Assembly: GCA_000697355.1 (NCBI GenBank)
Contig: JNEN01001281.1
Span: 1-36,416, forward strand
Direction: 5' to 3'
Length of the DNA stretch: 36,416 nt
DNA from: Syncephalastrum monosporum B8922
Taxonomy: Eukaryota > Mucoromycota > Mucoromycetes > Mucorales > Syncephalastraceae
This document shows positions 29,900 through 36,416 of the stretch, one piece after another; within the stretch, counting starts at the first letter, position 1; each line of letters begins with the position of its first letter. The position numbers and the translations under genes were made by a program. The notes beneath the pieces were generated by a model that was given only the letters and a program-made list of their open reading frames with translations, did no database searches and had not been told where the DNA came from.

Positions 29900-32800
29900 T
29901 TACAGGTCGTGGAAGTCCAGACCAGTGATGGTCTTCTTGACGTAGCCAGCCCGGATGACCCAGTCACCGAAAGGCTCGCCTTGGTTACGCTCGAGCGCGT
30001 ACCGCTTAATGATGGGCTTGACCTCGTTGAGGATCTCCTCCTCCTTGAGCGACTCCTTGAACAGCTTGTTGAGACGCTCACCCTTGTGGCCACCGCCGAG
30101 GTAGACATTGTACGCGCCTGGTGCCTTGCCGACAAACGCAATCTCGGCGAGGTAAGGACGCGCGCAGCCGTTGGGACAGCCCGTCATACGGATCGTGATC
30201 GCATCGTCCCGCAGACCAGCCTCCTCGATCGCGCTCTCGAGGTGACCCACGAGCGTGGGCAGGTATCGTTCCGACTCGGCCATGGCGAGACCGCAGGTGG
30301 GGAGGGCAACACAGGCCATCGCGTTCAGACGCAGGCCGGTGAACTGGACGTTGTCCATCTTGTATTTCGCGAGATGGGCCTTGGTCTTCTCGAGGTCGGC
30401 CTCGGGCACGTTGGCGATCAGGAGATGCTGGTTCGGCGTCAGGCGGAATTCACCCTTGTGCCATTTGGCGAGCTCACGGAGACCCGTCTTGGCCGGGAAG
30501 TCCGGCCAGTCCTTGACCTTGCCGTTCTCAATGTACATGCCAAAGTGCCACTTGTCGCCGACACCCTTGATCCAGCCATACCGGTCCGCGTTGTCAGTGA
30601 ACTCAAAGTGGGCGGGCTCCTGGAAGGTCACGCCCGAGCGCTTCTCAATTTCGCTCTTGATGAAGTCCAGGCCGTGGTCGTCGATGGTGTACTTGAAGCG
30701 GGCGTGCTTGCGGTTCGTGCGGTCACCATAGTCGCGCTGGGTGGTCATGACCGCCTTGGCGACCTCGATGGCGACCTCGGGCTTGATGAAGCCGAGCATC
30801 GAGGCCGGGCGCGGGTAGGTCTTCTTGTTACCGTGGGTCATACCCATACCACCACCGACAGTCACGTTGTAACCAACGACCTTCTTGTCCTCGACGATGG
30901 CGATGAAGCCCAGGTCGTGGGCGTAGATGTCGACGTCGTTCTGGGGCGGCACGGCAATGACGATCTTGAACTTACGGGGCAGGTAGGTGGGGCCGTACAG
31001 CGGCTCAAAGTCCTGGACGGCGTTACCGGCCACCAGCTCGTCGGCGAGCCAGATCTCGTGGTAGGCATTCGTCTGGGGAGCAAGGTGGGGCATCATCTCG
31101 TCGGCAAAGGCCTGGACCTGGGCATGGATCTCAGGGACCTCGGTGACGGGTGTGACCATGATGTTACGGTTGACATCACCGCAGGCGGCGAGGGTGCTGA
31201 GCAAGCAGTGGTTGATGCCGCGGATCGTCGAGCGCAGGTTCTTCTTGAGAATACCGTGGAGCTGGAAGGCCTGGCGGGTGGTCATCTTGATGTGGCCGTT
31301 GGCGTAAGTGTCGGCGAGCTCGTCCATGGCGAGCCACTGCGCGGGCGTCGAAACACCACCGGGCATACGCACACGGATCATGAAGCTGTAGGCCTTCTCG
31401 AGACCTTGCTTCTTGCGCTCCTCGCGGATATCACGGTCGTCCTGGCCGTAAGAGCCGTGGAACTTGAGCAGCTTGCCGTTGATCTCGGAGATGGCGCCGG
31501 TCGACTCGTCCTGGAGGTCTTGGGCGATCGTGCCACGCAAGTAGTTGGAGTCGATCTTCATCTGGTCATCGGTCAGCTTGGGCACGTCGTCGTCCGCGCC
31601 AGCATCCTTGACACCCAGGGCCTTCCACAGCTCGGGCTGCCACGCGCTGAAACCAGTCTCGTAGCCGTCCGCATCCTGATCGTCACCGAGACCGAGTTCG
31701 AGAAGGCGCGTCGCGCCGAGGGTCTCGAGCTTGGCATCGATCTGCTTACCAGGACGGTTGTAGAAGATCGCGTCCTCCTCGCGGGGCCAGTAGTGGCTGT
31801 CACCCAGACCAAAGACAGCGAAGCGCATCTCGGCCAGGTTGATGTCGCCCACGATCGTACCGTTCAGGGCCTTCCAGAACTCACGCGCGTTGGAGGGCAT
31901 CTCACCCTGACCAGCAGTCGAGATGATGAACACGACGTTGGTCTCGCCCGCCAGATCCTGGAGATCGCTATAGTCATCCATCGCCATCAACTTGACCTTG
32001 AGGCCACGCGACTTGGCGCGCGTCGCGACCTTCTTGGCCAGGCCCTCGGCGTTGCCATTGTCGGAACCAAAGAGAACGGTGAGCGGGGGTCCGTTCGCGC
32101 CGCCGGACAGACCAGCAAGCAGCTTGGCATAGTCATCACGGGCCTTTTGCTTCATCTCGGCGTGGCGCTTTTGCACATCCTAAAAGCAAATAAAAAAAAT
32201 ACGTCAGCCCTGACCGTTTTTTTTTTCGCCAACCCTCATGTAATAATAGTAATAATATAAATGATAAACTTACCGACTCCAAGGAGCTGACGAGTGTCTT
32301 TGCAATATCGGGGTTCTCGGCAACGAGGTTGGACAGGTGGTTCTCACGCTTGAGGAAAGCCTCGAGATCGCGCTTGATGCGCTGCGAGTCGAGCGAGAAG
32401 CACTCCTTACCGGCGGCCTCCAGGGCGGGGTTCCAGCGGTAGAGGGGCCACGAGCCATTGTCGACACAGACCTTGGTCTCCTTGAGGGTGTTGAGAGGGA
32501 TGCGCTCCTCGGCCTGGGGAAGGTAAGCAAGGACGATTGAGGGGCCGTTGTAAGCGTCGGCCTCGAGGAGGGCGTGGAGGACACCGGTGTAGGACGAAAA
32601 GATGGCGACCGAGGCAACGTAGACATTGCCATAGTTCATGGCATACAGACCAATGTCCTTCTTGCGGTTTTCGCGCTCGACCGGGCTGGAGTAGGAGGTG
32701 GTATCGACAATGAGGAGGTTGACGTTCTCACCCGAGGTGATCACGTGGTGGATACCGGACTGGCCGAGATCGTAAGCCCACGAATCGGAGCCAATCAGCC

Positions 32801-34151
32801 AGTTGGACTTGGAGCGCAAGAGCGCCTGCTTGGCGAGGAGGGACTTGGCGGCGGGCAGGGTGTCCACCTCGGCCTCGAGGGCCTGCACAACAGCTTCGGC
32901 AGCGCTGTCGGTCTGCTGGGGCTGGTGCTTGGTGGACTTGGCGAGCAAGAGCCACTGAGTCAGGGCCTTGTGCGCCTCGCCGGTCAGCTTGGTGTCCTGC
33001 ACGGCTTTTTCGACAGCGTCAATGAAGCGAGCGCGCTCCTGGATGTTGTGGATCAGCTTGCCGTAACCGTACTCGGGCGTAGACTTCTCGGGGTTCGCGG
33101 CGTCAGGCGACCAGACCGAGGCGCTGTTGACAGCGTTGGCAATGTCGAGACGGTCCTGGAAGACCTGGTCGAGCAGCTTGATGTAGGGGGTCTCGACGGG
33201 CTCTTGGTACTCGACCTTCTCAGCCTTGTTGGACTGGGTGGCACCCACCACGAAGCGGCGCGGAACGTCGGCCTGGCTCAGGTTCTCAAAGACAGACTCC
33301 ACGGTCGTAGCCTCGACCGACGCACCATACTGCACACTGATGATGTCAACCGACTCGTCCTGGGCAACCTGGTAAGCGGCGGCGATCTCGAGGAAGACCG
33401 GGTTCCACGTGGCGGTGTAGTCCTGGGGCTCGAGCACAGCGACGCGCTTGGCCGACTTGGGCACGGCCTCAAAGAAGTCAGCGGCAGCAAAGGGGCGGTA
33501 GACGCGCACGGTGACGAGACCGCCCGTGGCAGGCAGGTTCTTCTCGGCCACAGCGGCGGCGGAACCCATAGCCACGACCACCTGCTCGGCGTTGGCAGCG
33601 CCGGTGTAGCTGAACGCACCGTACTTGCGACCGGTGGCGGCGGCGAAACCAGCAAAGGCCTCGCGGATAGCAGCGGCGACATCGGCGGGCTGCTGGTCCT
33701 GCTGCTGCTTGTATTGCAAGTACGCCGAAGCCGGGGCGGCGGTGTCGGCCTTGCGCTTGTAGTTGACCAGCTCTTCGTCGGCCACGAGCGAGCGCAGCGT
33801 GTCGAGATCGGCGGTGAAGTCCACGGGTTCCTTGCCGTCGTAGAAGTGAATGAAGGACGTGTTGGATTTGAGGGCAGCTGCCTGGGCAATGACAGCCAGA
33901 TCGCGGGCTTCCTGGGGCGACGACGAGACAAAGAGGCCGAGGCCGCTCTGGCTGACCGCCATCACCTTGGCAATGTCAGCAAAGGCATCGGGTCGCTGGT
34001 CAGCCGAGACATTGACAACCGAAGCGGACGAGGCGCTGGCGAGCTGAAAGAGACGCGGAATGGCGGTGATAAGAGCGGACGAGGCGATCTGCTCGGTCTG
34101 CACCAGACCCTCAAGTGGTGGAACAGCGTCGACGTTGTCAGTCGAAGCCAT
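29900..34151 (-). CDS. MET5: Sulfite reductase (NADPH) beta subunit
   Basis: The enzyme reduces sulfite to sulfide with siroheme and a 4Fe-4S cluster, the last reductive step of sulfate assimilation. In fungi it pairs with the flavoprotein alpha subunit (Met10). Two exons, 34151-32274 and 32179-29900 (GTAAGT...TTTTAG intron of 94 nt), give 1385 aa, near yeast Met5 (1442). Exon 1 holds the N-terminal region of fungal Met5, related to pyruvate-ferredoxin oxidoreductase domains. Exon 2 begins with a flavodoxin domain (TVLFGSDNGNAEGLAKK, STAGQGEMPSNAREFW, FAVFGLGDSHY, about residues 660-810). The hemoprotein region follows (FMIRVRMPGGVSTPAQW, TTRQAFQLHGI). The cluster ligands are ACVALPTCG (C-x5-C, near 1249-1255) and GCPNGCARP (C-x3-C, near 1294-1298). 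The gene is GC-rich in third positions, unlike its flanks, which suggests high expression. Confidence 0.95.
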
Positions 34152-35064
34152 GACAAGAAAGGGAATAAAGTGGGAAAGAGGAGGGGGTTACGGGTGTTTA
34201 CAAAGACTATGCAAACACTTTTTAGGTAGGCAGCTTTTACCTCTTTTTTTTTTTTTTTTTACTACAGCCACCAAGATTGGGCCAACCGCATCAAAGACTT
34301 TCATGCGTGAAATTGCGACTTGAGCACACAATTTTGCTACAATCTGATTGGTCAATCACATCTTGCAACTCCATCTCTTTGTTGCGGGCGCCATCTCTGA
34401 TCCACTCATACCCGCCTCTCCATGCTGACAAATGAGGGTCCGCCCCAAATATACTCTTCTTTTTCCTTTTTCTGAATTGGCATGGAGCTCTCAATTGCGC
34501 CATCCGTTGCAGCTCTGTTTTGCTGCGATGTTATATGGATAAATCAATAGCCACCATTGTCTGTTACTGTACCAACCTTAATACTGTACACACTTCATCC
34601 GATATCTCTGGCATGCGCCTGATGGGTCGGTCTGAATTTTTCTCTTTTTGGATCGCCGTGCCCCCACACCAGGCGCAAAATCCCGTGTGGTGTGGAAAAT
34701 GAAGAAAATATATTTCACCGATCGCCCTCAGCCATGTTTTAATGATTACATTAAATGGCTGATTCTACTGCTATTTCCCCCATCTTAAGCAAGGCACTGC
34801 TCTTTCGAGAGATTGGGTTTACCGATGGATTAAATAAGGTTACACCTTCTCTGCTTAAATAACTTGTACGCATTAACGTTCATAGCGTCGGCCTGCGCGT
34901 CGACGCCCGGATCAAAGCAAAAAGATTAAAGGCATCTTGATGACATTTTTCTACTCCACAACCGCGCCCTGCACCCGGTAAATCAAATGCGCCTGTCTCA
35001 ATTTCCTCTTTGGGATTTCTACAACTTTTAAAAATTCTTTACTTGTTCAAGACATAACGTGTTC
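34152..35064. other. Intergenic region with the sulfite reductase promoter
   Basis: These 913 bp lie between the sulfite reductase start and the CotH-family stop, both on the minus strand. Besides the CCAAT boxes there is a T run at 34243-34260. No gene is supported; open frames are short and featureless. Confidence 0.45.
34276..34357 (-). promoter_or_regulatory. Two CCAAT boxes upstream of the sulfite reductase gene
   Basis: ATTGG (CCAAT on the coding strand) occurs at 34276-34280 and at 34347-34351, about 125 and 196 bp upstream of the ATG, at usual CCAAT-box distances. The second sits in a small inverted repeat, GATTG-GT-CAATC (34346-34357). Binding by the HAP/NF-Y complex is an inference. 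Confidence 0.4.
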
Positions 35065-36416
35065 TCAATGCTCCACTATGCTATACTCGAAATATTTTCG
35101 GACGTTGTCTGATTTTGCCTGGATCCACTCCTTTACACCATACAATGATGAATGATGCGTCGGACCTTCAACGGCCGTCCTGAAGTCAACGCCGTGGGGA
35201 AGATTGATGCGCTCAAAGTAATCCACGGCTCGCAGAAGCTCAAAGGAAAGTGGAAGCGACATACTATCATCGGTTGCGTTGTGGTTGCGAAGGTTTCCAA
35301 TTAAGTTGGGCGCACCCAGGTATGGAATCAAATTGATTCCTGACCGGACACGTGGAAGCGACTTGTCCCATGCGACGTCCTCTTCTATCAGGTCCACCAG
35401 AGAGTCAATGACGGGGAAGGCGACCTTGGGAGCATAGATCGCTGAATTAATTGTCTGGATAATATCACGGAAACGCGCATGCAAGGCGGGTGCTGTCACC
35501 GCCAGTTTGGTAAAAGGTCGCAGCTGCATGCCGGGGAAGTTGGCATAGTCGCCCTGGATGGTCTTCCTATATGTGACATAGCCGCTACCCATGATGGAGT
35601 CCAAGTCCCAGCTCATCCAGATCATGCGGGGTGGGGTCTTCGTAAGATCATTCTCGTACATGTACCAGTTGTTGGTGCTCTGCAGGTAGCCGTTGCAGAA
35701 GGAGTGCAGGAATTCAAACGCCATGCTCGTGAAGAAACTGTCCATGTCGATGCGCTTGTTCCATTCCTCGAGGGAGACAGCCTGGGGATCTTTTTGCAGC
35801 TCTGTATCCAAAAACTGGATAAAGCTGATCAAGTCTTTAAAACCAGCATCGGTACCGTTCACGCCGTCGCGCTCTTCCTTGATCGCATACGAAGCACCCG
35901 CATAGTACTGACTGTCGTTGCCATGGTAGCTCAAGTCTGCTCGACGGCCATCCTTCTTGGCTCCTTCGCCTCGGTAGAGCATCCCGTTGTCATAGTGAGC
36001 TCGACCGCCATTGAATTCTGCCTTGAGCCACGAATTGTCGTATTTCTCCTCCAACAAGAACAATCCAATCGCTTGCCGATTGATAAAAAGACTATTTTCA
36101 GGGGTAGCTAAAAGATGAGTCCTGCCGCCTAATTCCTTCCCGTTTTGTTGATGGTACTTACCGGATGTAAGACGACTGGGACGCAGGCACACCAGCGGCC
36201 TGTAACATATCCATCGCCAGCTTTTCTCGGATATAGCTCGGGTCGTCGGGCATGGCACGAATTTTCAGCTTGCGGAAACCTTCCAGTCTGTCGGACTTGA
36301 CCAGGTTCAAGTTGTAGCTCGCCTTCTTTTGAAGCCGTGAAGCACGCCCGCCGAGCTTAAATTTGGCGTCCGAGAAGCTCAGGACCTGATCAGCACTGAT
36401 GTAGGTTACGTTGACG
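35065..36416 (-). CDS. CotH-family protein (spore coat protein H-like kinase), 5' end outside window
   Basis: Two exons are visible: one entering at the window edge (36416-36162) and the last one (36091-35065). They are joined across a GTAAGT intron so that SSYIR runs into LFINRQAIGLFLLEEKYDNSW. Family hallmarks are KLKIRAMPDDPSYIREKLAM, GVPASQ, LKAEFNGG and YMYEND followed by MSWDLDSIMGSG, the CotH metal/ATP-binding type segment. Bacterial CotH is a protein kinase of the spore coat. Mucorales carry several CotH paralogues, some cell-surface anchored. About 427 residues are visible, and the N-terminus with any signal peptide is missing. The C-terminus (KSDNVRKYFEYSIVEH) has no Ser-rich stalk and no hydrophobic GPI-type tail, so this paralogue is probably not GPI-anchored. 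The biological role of this copy cannot be stated. Confidence 0.9.

Noticed and set aside
29774..32260. 828-codon plus-strand open frame
   Set aside because: It lies wholly opposite the sulfite reductase gene, has no domain, is unusually rich in Val/Leu/Gly/Glu, and follows from codon bias on the coding strand.
32574..34229. 551-codon plus-strand open frame
   Set aside because: Same reason: it is antisense to the first exon of the sulfite reductase gene, with low-complexity composition and no recognisable domain.

Overview
The window is nuclear DNA of a filamentous fungus, most likely of the order Mucorales (Mucoromycota). Four things suggest this: housekeeping genes cut by many short (about 45-90 nt) GT-AG introns, a CotH-family (spore coat protein H-like) gene, a DIRS-type tyrosine-recombinase retrotransposon, and a decayed gene whose protein resembles families I associate with Mucorales. 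The genus cannot be fixed from sequence alone.

Layout. (1) 1-4215 is repeat territory. It starts with the 3' end of one DIRS-like element (1-500) and continues, after a spacer holding a 126-bp tandem duplication, into a 2956-bp DIRS-like element (1260-4215). That element keeps gag-like, RNase H, methylase-like and tyrosine recombinase remnants but has lost its reverse transcriptase. (2) A broken gene of unknown function starts only 29 bp from the element (4244-5768). (3) 6200-13532 holds, on the minus strand, a bZIP transcription factor and a complete RAD50. I resolved RAD50 into 22 exons coding 1310 aa, with Walker A, zinc hook, signature and Walker B intact. A possible small gene lies just upstream and stays open into RAD50. 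(4) 14.1-18.3 kb is gene-poor and contains an F-box-like pseudogene, polyA-polyG and decamer repeats, and a possible RNA hairpin. (5) 18262-28429 is compact: a FANCE-like Fanconi protein, an aldo/keto reductase, a SEC9/SNAP-25 type SNARE, the 26S proteasome base subunit RPN1, ubiquitin-like ATG12 and a coiled-coil protein of unknown function. The reductase and SEC9 are head to head, as are RPN1 and ATG12. (6) 29900-34151 is the 1385-aa sulfite reductase beta subunit (MET5 type). The window closes inside a CotH-family gene.

Functional themes. RAD50 (double-strand break repair) and the FANCE-like gene (interstrand crosslink repair) lie on the same strand about 5 kb apart. RPN1 and ATG12 belong to the two main protein degradation routes and share one 241-bp divergent promoter with a nested palindrome. 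SEC9 acts in exocytosis, and the sulfite reductase in sulfur assimilation. The most unusual material is the reverse-transcriptase-less DIRS derivative, whose 3' end occurs twice in apparently identical form beside different flanks. No tRNA, rRNA or CRISPR array was seen. Exon borders were inferred by eye from splice sites, reading frame and family similarity.
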